Source: an uncultured Flavobacteriaceae bacterium | Lineage (GTDB): Bacteria; Bacteroidota; Bacteroidia; Flavobacteriales; Flavobacteriaceae | Direction: 5' to 3' | Assembly: GCA_947487895.1 (NCBI GenBank) | Contig: CANKYF010000008.1 | Coordinates: forward strand, 116,986-180,985 | Length of the DNA stretch: 64,000 nt | Shown: one piece after another, positions 33,697-42,098 of the stretch | Position numbering within the stretch: the stretch's first letter is position 1 | How the letters are laid out: each line of letters begins with the position of its first letter | Program-made: the position numbers and the translations under genes | Notes under the pieces: model-generated | What the model saw: the letters and a program-made list of their open reading frames with translations, nothing else | Told to the model about the DNA's origin: nothing | Databases searched by the model: none

Positions 33697-35633
33697 TTAT
33701 GTTGAAAAAACTATTACAAATACTCTCGTTTTGCCTTTTAGCTAATACCTGTTTTGCACAGGTAAACTTAACAGGTTTCAATAAAAAGTTGGAAGAGTTA
33801 TCAAAAACAAAAAAAGGCTTAAATGATAATATAAGAATTGATTTATCAGGTTTAACATTATATGATTTTATAAATACATTGGCAGAAGAACATCAACTAA
33901 ATGTGAGTGTAGATTCTAATTTAAACCAGTTAGTGACAAGTAATTTCTATGATGTAAATATTAAAGATGTATTTAAGTTTTTAATTCAAAAACACAAACT
34001 AGATGTAGATGTAGTGAATAACATTTTGGTTTTCAATAAAAAACCAGAAGAGGTTAAAATAGAAAAACCAAAACCTTTAAAGAAAATTGATGTTAGTTAT
34101 AATGATAAGAATAAATTTTTATCGGTTAAGCTAAAAAATGATTCGTTACCAAGAGTGGCGCAAGCTATTACAGATGCATCAAAAATGAATATTGTTCTGG
34201 CACCAGATATTAAAGATCAAAAAGTATCTGCTTATGTTTTAAACAGACCTATAGAACAAGTTTTAGAGTTATTGGCAAAATCTAATAATCTGGTTTTAAC
34301 TAAAGATGAGAATGATAACTTTTACTTAGAAAAAGCTGAGGTTATAGAAAAAGTTTCTAAACCAAAAACGCAAACTTCTAGAAGTAGAAGGTCTTCTTCA
34401 CAAAAAAGTAGAAGTAATGCCAGTATTGCTGATACCGAATATAAAATAGAGGTAAACGCTCAAGGGTTTTTAGATATTAAAGCTAGAGATGTAGATGCAA
34501 ATGCTTTAATTATAGAGTCTGCTGAAAAATTAAATATCAATTACTTTATGTATAATTCACCTGAAGGTGTTTTGGGTACTTTGCAGGCTTATGGAATTAC
34601 TTTTGACAATCTATTAAATCACTTGTTTAAAGGAGAAAATTATACGTATAAAAAAGTTGATGACCTATATTTAATAGGAGAACATGATACAGAAGGGTTA
34701 AGAACCAGTGAATTAATACAGTTAGAAAATAGAACTATTGAAACTGTTTTAAGCTCTATACCAGCAGCTATTACGCAATCTTTAGAAATAAAAGAATTTG
34801 TAGAACTAAACGGGTTTGTTGTATCAGGTTCTAAAGCTAGAATTCAAGAATTTAAAGATTACATTTATGAAATAGATCGAGTTGTGCCTGTAATTCAAAT
34901 AGAGGTAATCATAGTACAATATCAAAAGTCTTATGAAATTCAAACAGGTCTACAGGCAGGTATAACAGATGGTACAACCACTACCGCAACATCAGGAGTA
35001 TTATTCCCCTCTACAGATATAAGTGCTAATGCTTCTTCAGTAAATAGTTTAATTGATGCTTTTAATGGCTTGGGGTTAATAAAACTTGGTAAAGTATCAG
35101 AGAAATTTTATGCAAATCTTCAAGCTTTAGAAAATAATTCACTTATAAAATTATCTTCTACCCCTAAGTTGGTTACTTTAAACGGACATCAAGCAACTTC
35201 TTCCATAGGAGAAACCAATTATTATTTTGAGCAAAATAACCGTTTAATCAATTCAGGAATAAACAACAATATATTACAATCTGGAACATGGAAATCTACA
35301 GATGCTAATTTAAGTGTGAACATCACTCCTGTTGTTTCTAAAGATGAAAACGTTACACTCACAATCACGGTTGAACAAAGTTCTTTCTTAGGAAGAGCTG
35401 GAGAAAATGCACCTCCAGGTAAATCTACTCAAAAGTTCGAGTCAATGATTAGTGTAAAAAATAATGAGATGATTTTATTAGGAGGCTTAGATGAACTTCA
35501 AAACGAGAATTCTGGAACGGGTACACCTGTTATCTCTAGAATACCAGTTCTTAAATGGTTTTTTAGTGGAAGAACAAAGCGTAAAGAAAAATCTAAACTG
35601 CATATTTTTATTAAACCTACTGTTACTTACTAA
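33693..35633 (+). CDS. gspD: GspD/PilQ-family secretin
   Basis: A 646-residue outer-membrane channel protein with signal peptide (ILSFCLLANTCFAQ). N-terminal repeats follow (STN-like at about 45-110, TLYDFINTLAEEHQLNVSVDSNL; a second at about 140-210, with a Ser/Arg/Lys-rich linker at 225-245; more at 250-390). The secretin homology region is about 400-646: VPVIQIEVIIVQYQKSYEIQ, LIKLSSTPKLVTLNGHQATSSIGE, ISVKNNEMILLGGLDE and the final FFSGRTKRKEKSKLHIFIKPTV. Multimers should form the outer-membrane gate. It overlaps gspE by 4 bp; an alternative ATG lies at 33699. Confidence 0.95.
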   Translation: MIMLKKLLQILSFCLLANTCFAQVNLTGFNKKLEELSKTKKGLNDNIRIDLSGLTLYDFINTLAEEHQLNVSVDSNLNQLVTSNFYDVNIKDVFKFLIQKHKLDVDVVNNILVFNKKPEEVKIEKPKPLKKIDVSYNDKNKFLSVKLKNDSLPRVAQAITDASKMNIVLAPDIKDQKVSAYVLNRPIEQVLELLAKSNNLVLTKDENDNFYLEKAEVIEKVSKPKTQTSRSRRSSSQKSRSNASIADTEYKIEVNAQGFLDIKARDVDANALIIESAEKLNINYFMYNSPEGVLGTLQAYGITFDNLLNHLFKGENYTYKKVDDLYLIGEHDTEGLRTSELIQLENRTIETVLSSIPAAITQSLEIKEFVELNGFVVSGSKARIQEFKDYIYEIDRVVPVIQIEVIIVQYQKSYEIQTGLQAGITDGTTTTATSGVLFPSTDISANASSVNSLIDAFNGLGLIKLGKVSEKFYANLQALENNSLIKLSSTPKLVTLNGHQATSSIGETNYYFEQNNRLINSGINNNILQSGTWKSTDANLSVNITPVVSKDENVTLTITVEQSSFLGRAGENAPPGKSTQKFESMISVKNNEMILLGGLDELQNENSGTGTPVISRIPVLKWFFSGRTKRKEKSKLHIFIKPTVTY

Positions 35634-36824
35634 ATGATAGATAAACTAAAGGGCATATTAGATATTAATAGTAGGTATTACGCAATAAGTGTTTCTAATA
35701 CTAAAGAAGCTACTAATTACTTTTTGATTCAATTTTTGTTCAAAAATAATGAGTTAACCATTGAAAATAAATGGGCTTTTAATGAATTAGAAGACATTAA
35801 AAATTATGCGAAAAAAGATTATCCTTTACTTCTGCATTTAGAAGGAGACGGTATCATTAATAAAACTACAGATAATGCATCTGGATACAGAAAAAACTTA
35901 GTGTTTAAATCTAATCTAGATGATTTTCATTTTTATGAGTATAAACAGGAAAATGTAGTTTATGCCTCTGTAGTTAGAAAAGAATTAGTTAATAAATATA
36001 TTCAATTACTAAATGACTTAGGGTTGTTTACAGTTAATGTGTCTTTTGGGCCGTTTGTAATGGCGAATTTATTACCTTTTATAAAGAACCTTTCTAATCT
36101 GTCTTCTTCTAATTACTATTTAGGGTTGAATGAAAAGGGTATTTCTTCATTCAAATCATATACTAATAACTACGAAGTTTTTAAAATAAATGGAGACACT
36201 TTTAATCAGAGTGAAATACCTTTAGTTGCTACTTTTTTTAATCATAATTTCCCAAATAAATCTATTGAATTTGATACGTCTTTTACAGAAGACAATAAAA
36301 ATGAACTTAAGTTTAAAAAGTGGTTTAAAATTGCAGGTGTATTTGCTCTTGTGTTTATACTTAGTTCAATTTTGATAAGTAATATTTTGCTAAATAATTA
36401 TCTAACCAAATTAGCTCAAAAAGAAGCGTCTTACTCGCTTACTCAACAAACATCTGCTCAAATAGCATCACTTACAGAAGAGAAAAAATTAAAAGAGAAT
36501 ATTCTGCTTAAAAGTGGCATGGTACAAAACAGTATATCTACAGAATATATAGCTGAAATTGGAAACATTACCCCTACTAATATTACTTTAAATACTATTC
36601 ATGTAAATCCTTGGTCATCTAAAGTGAAGCCAGATAAAAGAATAGATTTTGACTTAAATAAGATTATTGTTAATGGAACAACATCTAATGATGACGTTTT
36701 TAATAATTGGGTAAAAAAAATAAAAACATTAAAGTGGATAAACAAAATTGAAATAGTAGAATATTTCAAAGAAAATAAAACAATCAATTCATTTAGTATT
36801 TCAATTAGTATAGAACGTGTTTAA
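35634..36824 (+). CDS. GspL-like protein: PilM-type cytoplasmic part fused to PilN-type membrane/periplasmic part
   Basis: A 396-residue bitopic protein. Residues 1-225 lack strong motifs but have the size and placement of an actin-like PilM/GspL cytoplasmic domain (NVSFGPFVMANLLPF near 140). One membrane helix is at about 228-252 (FKIAGVFALVFILSSILISNILL), then a coiled coil (260-290) and a PilN-like ferredoxin fold ending with LKWINKIEIVEYFKENKTINSFSISISIERV. This is the GspL architecture, linking ATPase to the envelope. Directly abuts the secretin stop and overlaps the next gene by 8 bp. Confidence 0.78.
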   Translation: MIDKLKGILDINSRYYAISVSNTKEATNYFLIQFLFKNNELTIENKWAFNELEDIKNYAKKDYPLLLHLEGDGIINKTTDNASGYRKNLVFKSNLDDFHFYEYKQENVVYASVVRKELVNKYIQLLNDLGLFTVNVSFGPFVMANLLPFIKNLSNLSSSNYYLGLNEKGISSFKSYTNNYEVFKINGDTFNQSEIPLVATFFNHNFPNKSIEFDTSFTEDNKNELKFKKWFKIAGVFALVFILSSILISNILLNNYLTKLAQKEASYSLTQQTSAQIASLTEEKKLKENILLKSGMVQNSISTEYIAEIGNITPTNITLNTIHVNPWSSKVKPDKRIDFDLNKIIVNGTTSNDDVFNNWVKKIKTLKWINKIEIVEYFKENKTINSFSISISIERV

Positions 36825-37344
36825 TAATTTATCATATAAGAAAAAGTTTATAGCAGTATTATTAGGGTTTGTACTAATACTAATGGCTTGTTATAAAAAA
36901 ACGTTTAAACACATGTTTGAGGCTAAAAAAATGTTGAGTCAAGTTGAAGAAAAATTGTCAAACACAGATAACTCTTATTATAGTTTAAATGCATTGAGAG
37001 GTGAAATAGCAGGTTTAGATAATCTAATTGGTGGACAAACCAAACAGCCTGAAAATATACAGCACGATATAATGAATTTTGTGTCTAATTTAAACTTTAA
37101 TGTAGACATCGTTTCTGTTAAAGATGTACATATGTATCAAAGTTCTGAGTTTCTCATTTATTCAAATCAAATAGAAATTCAAGGTGCTTATAAAGATTTA
37201 GTTAATACGCTTTTTAAAGTTGAAACTGAATTTAAAAATTCTAGAGTGATGAGTACGCAATTGCATTCTAAAAAGAATTATAGAACTAATAAAAAACATC
37301 TCTTTTTAAAAATAATATTACAGAATTATGAAAAAGCTAAATAA
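36817..37344 (+). CDS. PilO/GspM-like inner-membrane protein
   Basis: A 175-residue bitopic protein starting at a GTG inside the preceding gene. Basic N-terminus, one membrane helix (about 10-26: FIAVLLGFVLILMAC), a short coiled coil (33-60), and a small alpha/beta domain, the PilO/GspM layout. Identification rests on topology, size and the PilM/N-O-P order, because sequence motifs are weak. Confidence 0.72.
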   Translation: MFNNLSYKKKFIAVLLGFVLILMACYKKTFKHMFEAKKMLSQVEEKLSNTDNSYYSLNALRGEIAGLDNLIGGQTKQPENIQHDIMNFVSNLNFNVDIVSVKDVHMYQSSEFLIYSNQIEIQGAYKDLVNTLFKVETEFKNSRVMSTQLHSKKNYRTNKKHLFLKIILQNYEKAK

Positions 37345-38284
37345 AATAATAATACTATCAATAGGTATAATGTTCTTCTTTTCTTGCGATGATATCTTAG
37401 AAGAAGATATTAGTAATGACTCGGTATTAGTCTCGTTACCTCTAAGCGGAGCTATTATAGAGGGAAACAATGTTCAATTTGTTTGGGAAAGTTTAGAAGG
37501 GGCAGACAATTATAGAGTTCAAGTAATTAACAGTAATCAAATTAGAACGGTAGACTCTCTTGTTTCGGCAACAGTATTTAGTTATAATCTTGATTCTGGT
37601 AATTATCAATGGAGAGTTAGGGGAGAAAACTTTGCGTATAGTACAGCTTATAATTTCCCAATAGATTTTACTGTTAAAGAATCTAATGATTTGGGAGGAC
37701 AAGTTGTTAATTTACAAACACCATCTGAAAACTTTTATACAAATGCACCCATTACCATTTTTAATTGGGAAAAAATTGGAGCAGCTGACACATATGATTT
37801 TCAAATCATAAAAAAATTAAATGGGGAACAAGGTGTTTTTCAAGATACAGGAATAAGTGAAAATTCAATTAGCATAGACGGAACACTTTTAGATGAAGAC
37901 GCAGAATATATATGGAAAGTTAAGGCAATTAATAGTTTAACAGAGACCGAGTTCTCTCAGCGTTCTTTTTTTATAGATACCCAAGCACCAAATCAACCCT
38001 CATTATCAACACCTAATGATGAGCATACAATAGGCGCTTCAACAGTAACATTCAATTGGACAAATGGAGCAGATACTGGTGAAATAAAATCTAATATTAC
38101 AAATACTTTAGAAATATCAACAGATAGTAATTTCGGTACTATTTTTCACTCAGTAGAAACAGAAAACAATTCAGTGCAATATGAATTTACAAATTTGAAT
38201 ACATATTACTGGCGTGTTAAAGCAATTGATGTTGCTGGTAATGAAAGTGATTATAGTATTGTGAGATCTATAATTGTTGAATAA
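37328..38284 (+). CDS. Lipoprotein with three fibronectin III-like domains in the pilus operon
   Basis: A 318-residue lipoprotein (lipobox ...FFFSC20) with three beta-sandwich repeats, each containing a variation of V-x-F-x-W-E/T-x-x-x-G-A-D and Y-x-W-R/K-V-K/R-A/G (about 35-115, 125-215, 220-318). FN3-like lipoproteins can serve as secretin-associated or surface partners; a pilotin role is possible but not shown. Overlaps the previous gene by 17 bp and is followed by the PilP-like gene 3 bp later. Confidence 0.8.
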   Translation: MKKLNKIIILSIGIMFFFSCDDILEEDISNDSVLVSLPLSGAIIEGNNVQFVWESLEGADNYRVQVINSNQIRTVDSLVSATVFSYNLDSGNYQWRVRGENFAYSTAYNFPIDFTVKESNDLGGQVVNLQTPSENFYTNAPITIFNWEKIGAADTYDFQIIKKLNGEQGVFQDTGISENSISIDGTLLDEDAEYIWKVKAINSLTETEFSQRSFFIDTQAPNQPSLSTPNDEHTIGASTVTFNWTNGADTGEIKSNITNTLEISTDSNFGTIFHSVETENNSVQYEFTNLNTYYWRVKAIDVAGNESDYSIVRSIIVE

Positions 38285-38287
38285 TAA

Positions 38288-38779
38288 ATGAAAAAGAAGT
38301 ATTTAAATATTGCCCTGTTTGTTTTACTCATAATCATATGGGGTGCTACATTTTATAAATATTTTGGTAGAAGTTCTGAAAAAATTCCAGCCATAACTAA
38401 TGATAATGTGTTTTCAAAACTCCAACCCGAATTACAAGAAGTTAAAGAAACGTATCAACTAAACATAGTTAATGAAGATCCTTTTAAAACTTCTAAACCT
38501 TTTTATAGTACTTCTATAGTAAAACCCACTAAAGGAAATAAGAAAAAAGTAGTGAGTAAAAGTAAAGCCAATACATCAATTAAATGGCCAACAATTACGT
38601 ATTATGGCTTTGTAAAAGGAGATCGCCAAAATACAAGACTAGTTTTATTAAAAATTGATAATAGAATTTACAGGAAGAGAGAATTGGAAACAGTTAAAGA
38701 ATTAAAAATACTAAAGGCGTATAACGACTCGCTAGTTATATCTCTAAATAACAATAAAAAGACAATAAAAAGACAATAA
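38288..38779 (+). CDS. PilP/GspC-like protein linking inner membrane to secretin
   Basis: A 163-residue protein with an N-terminal membrane anchor (YLNIALFVLLIIIWGATFYKYF), a disordered Lys/Ser/Thr/Pro linker (about 80-98) and a compact beta domain (TITYYGFVKGDRQNTRLVLLKIDNRIYRKRELE), the HR-domain layout of GspC/PilP, which binds the secretin N0 domain. The family call comes from topology, the Y-Y-G-F-V-K strand and gene order. Confidence 0.75.
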   Translation: MKKKYLNIALFVLLIIIWGATFYKYFGRSSEKIPAITNDNVFSKLQPELQEVKETYQLNIVNEDPFKTSKPFYSTSIVKPTKGNKKKVVSKSKANTSIKWPTITYYGFVKGDRQNTRLVLLKIDNRIYRKRELETVKELKILKAYNDSLVISLNNNKKTIKRQ

Positions 38780-38781
38780 AG

Positions 38782-39291
38782 ATGAAATTAAATAAGCTAC
38801 CATATGTAAATACAGTAATTCTATTATTAATAGTTGTTTTCTTAATAGTAAGCCATCTAAAATCAAATAAAAAGGAAGAAGTAGTTTATATAAATAACAT
38901 TGAACTTTTTAATGGTTTTAATATGACTAAAGACATGAAATCATTTGGTAATAATGAGGTTAAAAAAAGAACGACAGAACTAGAAAGTCTATATACAAAG
39001 TTTAATGCATTAACTGAAAAAGAGAAAAAAGAAAAAAGTAGTGCTAGCTTGCAACAGCAAATAGCAATTAAAAGTAAAGAACTACAAGAATTTAAAGAAA
39101 AACATGGGTTTGAATTAAATCAGAAGATTTGGTTAAGGCTTAACACTTATATTAAAGAGTATGCCGAGTCTAATAATCTTAAAGTTGTTTTAGGGTCTAA
39201 TGGAAGTGGAAGCCTTATGTTTGCTGAAGAAAGTATAGATTTCACAAATAAAATACTACATTATTCTAATAAAAAATATGAAGGAAAATAA
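38782..39291 (+). CDS. Skp/OmpH-like membrane-anchored coiled-coil protein
   Basis: A 169-residue protein with one N-terminal helix (VNTVILLLIVVFLIVSHL), then VVYINNIELFNGFNMTKDM, a long Lys/Glu-rich coiled coil (about 65-115) and NLKVVLGSNGSGSLMFAEESIDFTNKIL. The strand-coiled coil-strand layout with V-Y-I-N and N-I-x-x-V-L-G is that of the periplasmic chaperone OmpH/Skp. In the operon it might chaperone exported substrates or the secretin. Last gene before the only sizeable gap. Confidence 0.8.
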   Translation: MKLNKLPYVNTVILLLIVVFLIVSHLKSNKKEEVVYINNIELFNGFNMTKDMKSFGNNEVKKRTTELESLYTKFNALTEKEKKEKSSASLQQQIAIKSKELQEFKEKHGFELNQKIWLRLNTYIKEYAESNNLKVVLGSNGSGSLMFAEESIDFTNKILHYSNKKYEGK

Positions 39292-39379
39292 AAGGTTTTT
39301 CTATCATTAAAACAAGGTAAATCCCTAAATGTTTTTTTACAAGTTTATATACATTTATACATGTAAATAACAAATTAAA
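39292..39379. promoter_or_regulatory. 88-bp gap between machine genes and cargo genes
   Basis: The only gap over 20 bp in the 36-kb run. It repeats the AAGGTAAATCC seen in the operon leader (here about 39314-39324), has a T-run, and a palindromic TACATGTA. No hairpin with T-run strong enough for a terminator, and no clear TTG/TAnnTTTG pair. A second promoter here is possible. Confidence 0.3.
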
Positions 39380-39976
39380 GTGGGGGCTAATAACAGATTT
39401 TTTTGGGGAATCTTATCTGTAATTATTATATCAATTTTCTTTTCTTGTAAAGAAAAAGATAGTAACAGATATGAAACAAGTTATAAAATTTTCAATCATA
39501 AGCAACATGATTGGAAATCAAAAAGTATAACACAATTTATAGGAGATATAAATTATACAGCTACCGAAGTTCCTCTTCAATATTATCTTCTAAAAAACAA
39601 TCCACACAATCATCAAAAAGTAGATTCTCTTTATCAATTAAATAAAAGAGAGCGCGTATTACAGATTGAATTTCAACATGCAGATCAATCAGATCTATTA
39701 AAACAAGAATATACACATAGGTCATATGAGGATGCCGTAAAATATATGGCTTTTACAATTAATAAAGATTTTAGTGTTGTAACCTCTTCTAATGATACTA
39801 TAGCGTGTTCTGGCGTCAACTTTGAGCGTAATTTTAAAATAGCACCCTTTAAAAGAGTGCTATTATATTTCAATGATATAAACCCAGAAGACCATATAAA
39901 ACTTATCTATCAAGATCAACTATTTGGTAACGGTATTATAAAATTCAGCTTTAACGAAACACCTCTAATATTATAA
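39380..39976 (+). CDS. Lipoprotein of unknown function
   Basis: A 198-residue protein with a GTG start, hydrophobic segment, and lipobox I-F-F-S-C23. The mature part has no repeat and no motif I know; YEDAVKYMAFTINKDFSVVTSSNDTIACSGVNFERNF and FNDINPEDHIKLIYQDQLFGNGIIKFSF suggest a beta-rich fold. It is two bases upstream of the first modular protein, so it is coexpressed with the cargo genes. Confidence 0.75.
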   Translation: MGANNRFFWGILSVIIISIFFSCKEKDSNRYETSYKIFNHKQHDWKSKSITQFIGDINYTATEVPLQYYLLKNNPHNHQKVDSLYQLNKRERVLQIEFQHADQSDLLKQEYTHRSYEDAVKYMAFTINKDFSVVTSSNDTIACSGVNFERNFKIAPFKRVLLYFNDINPEDHIKLIYQDQLFGNGIIKFSFNETPLIL

Positions 39977-39978
39977 TT

Positions 39979-42093
39979 ATGAAAAAACTATTTGTAATCT
40001 GCCTTTTACTGATTTCAATGACAACTCATGCTCAAATCAGTAGCATTTTTACAGAAGCGAATGCAGTAAATGTAAACAATGATTCTAATTCTATTGGTAG
40101 CATTACAGGCACGCGAGTAGATATTTCAAGTGTTAGTAATGGAGATGGCTCCTATAAGATTAGAGCGACAGCAAATACTTCTGAAGATGGTAAGGTTTAT
40201 ATTAATATTCCAGCTAGCACATCAGAACCTCATTTATTAAAATTTACTGCTGTTGAAAGTGCTGGAGCAGATGGCAGATTAGGACAAATTAGAAATAGTG
40301 ATAACAATTATGTTAATTTTAAGCAAATATCTTTTGATGAAAGCACTAAAGAATATTCTATAGTGCTAAATAACTTAAGTGAAACAGATTTCACTTTAAC
40401 TTTTTTTCTTTACTATGTTACGGTTGGGGATTATATAGAAATCGATAATATTTCTATAACACCAATTAACCAGCAAAACTTAGAGCTGGGGAATAATATT
40501 TTTGCAGAAGCCAATGCTGCAAATTCTACTAACGATACTAACTCTATTGGTAGTTTTACAGGGGTTAATACAGATATAACTAGTGAGAGTAATGGAGATG
40601 GAACTTATAAGCTTAAAGCTACATGTAATTCAACAGAAACAGGACAATTAACACTAAATTTTCCAGCGAGCACTACAGATCCTCATTTATTAAAGTTTAC
40701 TGCTGCTGAAGGTGCTGGATCAGATGTTAGACTTACAGTTGGTAGGAATAGTAATGGAGGCATTTACTCCATTCAATCTATGAATCTTAATTCGATAAGT
40801 GCTAAAGAGTACATGGTTTATATAGATGGTTTAGATGGTACAGATTTTAATGCTACATTTTATTTATACTATGCTGAGGTTGGTGATTATATAGAAATAG
40901 ATGATATCTCTATAATACCAATTACAAGTTTTTCTCCACCTAATAGTATTAATCAAGAACTTTATTCAACATCGAATGCTGCTAATATATCTAATGAAGT
41001 AAACGCAACTGCAGATTGGGAAGCCCATGGACAAACTACAGTAAATAGTGTTACAGATATAGATGGATTAAGTAACTACTCTATAGAAATTACAAGAGGA
41101 AGTTCATCAGGGTTTAATGCTGCTCAAATTACTGCTATTTCAGGTCTAGAAAATGGTAAAGAATATAATCTAATAGTTAGAGCTAGAAAAGATGTTAATA
41201 ATCAGAGTAATGGACAAATTAACTATTGGGATGGTGTTGTAGGTAACTTGTCTCCATTTGTTATTAACACAACAACTTATAAAGATTATGTTTTAACTTT
41301 TACATCAGATGGTAGTGGGTTTTCATTTTCGGCTTATGGATGTAGTTGTGACACGGTTACAGATAAAATTTATATAAGTAGTATTTCTTTAAAAGAAGTA
41401 AATCCAGAAGCTCCTACCCCTGCAACTTTATCAAGTACAGCTCAAACAGATACTACCGTAGATTTAAATTGGTCTGGTGCTACAGATGATGTAGCAGTAA
41501 CGGGCTATAATATATATCAAAACGGTTCTTTAATTACAACTTTAGGCAACGTATCTACTTACCAAGTAACAGGATTAAACGCTTCAACAGCATATAATTT
41601 TACAGTTACTGCTTTAGATGGAACTGGTAATGAGAGTGTAGTTAGTAATGCTATTGCAATTACTACAAATACAGCTTCAGGAGGAAATAATGGTGGTTCA
41701 GGTTCAGGTGTTTGGAGTCTAAACAATCAAGATGTGTATTATAATAATGGTAATGTTGGTATAGGTACAAATACAGTACCAACAGGATATCAATTAGCTG
41801 TTAATGGTAAAATAATTAGTGAAGAAATAAAAGTTCAGCTGGAAGTCAACTGGCCAGATTATGTATTCTCAAATGCCTACAAATTACCAACACTACAAGA
41901 AATAGAAGCATATATACAAAAGCATCAGCATTTGCCAAATATTCCATCAGCTAAAGAAGTAGAAAAAGAAGGGCTTCAATTAGGTGATATGAATGCTAAA
42001 CTTTTAGAGAAAATAGAAGAATTAACGCTTTACATTATTCAGCAAGAAAAAAGAATAACTCATTTAGAAAAACTTGTAAAAACTAACCAATAA
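39979..42093 (+). CDS. Modular secreted protein: three CBM-like repeats, FN3, tail-fibre-like C-terminus
   Basis: A 704-residue protein with signal peptide (LLISMTTHAQ). Two related repeats of about 140 residues start EANAVNVNNDSNSIGS and EANAANSTNDTNSIGS (about 27-165 and 175-315). A third, different sandwich (QELYSTSNAANISNEVN..., about 328-475) and one FN3 domain (480-565) follow. After a Gly/Ser linker comes the end module GVWSLNNQDVYYNNGNVGIG (about 576 on), WPDYVFSNAYKLPTLQEIE, HLPNIPSA, and a C-terminal coiled coil LGDMNAKLLEKIEELTLYII. That end is like trimeric tail-fibre/S74-neighbour modules of many flavobacterial surface proteins. Likely adhesin or surface cargo. Confidence 0.82.
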   Translation: MKKLFVICLLLISMTTHAQISSIFTEANAVNVNNDSNSIGSITGTRVDISSVSNGDGSYKIRATANTSEDGKVYINIPASTSEPHLLKFTAVESAGADGRLGQIRNSDNNYVNFKQISFDESTKEYSIVLNNLSETDFTLTFFLYYVTVGDYIEIDNISITPINQQNLELGNNIFAEANAANSTNDTNSIGSFTGVNTDITSESNGDGTYKLKATCNSTETGQLTLNFPASTTDPHLLKFTAAEGAGSDVRLTVGRNSNGGIYSIQSMNLNSISAKEYMVYIDGLDGTDFNATFYLYYAEVGDYIEIDDISIIPITSFSPPNSINQELYSTSNAANISNEVNATADWEAHGQTTVNSVTDIDGLSNYSIEITRGSSSGFNAAQITAISGLENGKEYNLIVRARKDVNNQSNGQINYWDGVVGNLSPFVINTTTYKDYVLTFTSDGSGFSFSAYGCSCDTVTDKIYISSISLKEVNPEAPTPATLSSTAQTDTTVDLNWSGATDDVAVTGYNIYQNGSLITTLGNVSTYQVTGLNASTAYNFTVTALDGTGNESVVSNAIAITTNTASGGNNGGSGSGVWSLNNQDVYYNNGNVGIGTNTVPTGYQLAVNGKIISEEIKVQLEVNWPDYVFSNAYKLPTLQEIEAYIQKHQHLPNIPSAKEVEKEGLQLGDMNAKLLEKIEELTLYIIQQEKRITHLEKLVKTNQ

Positions 42094-42098
42094 ATATT

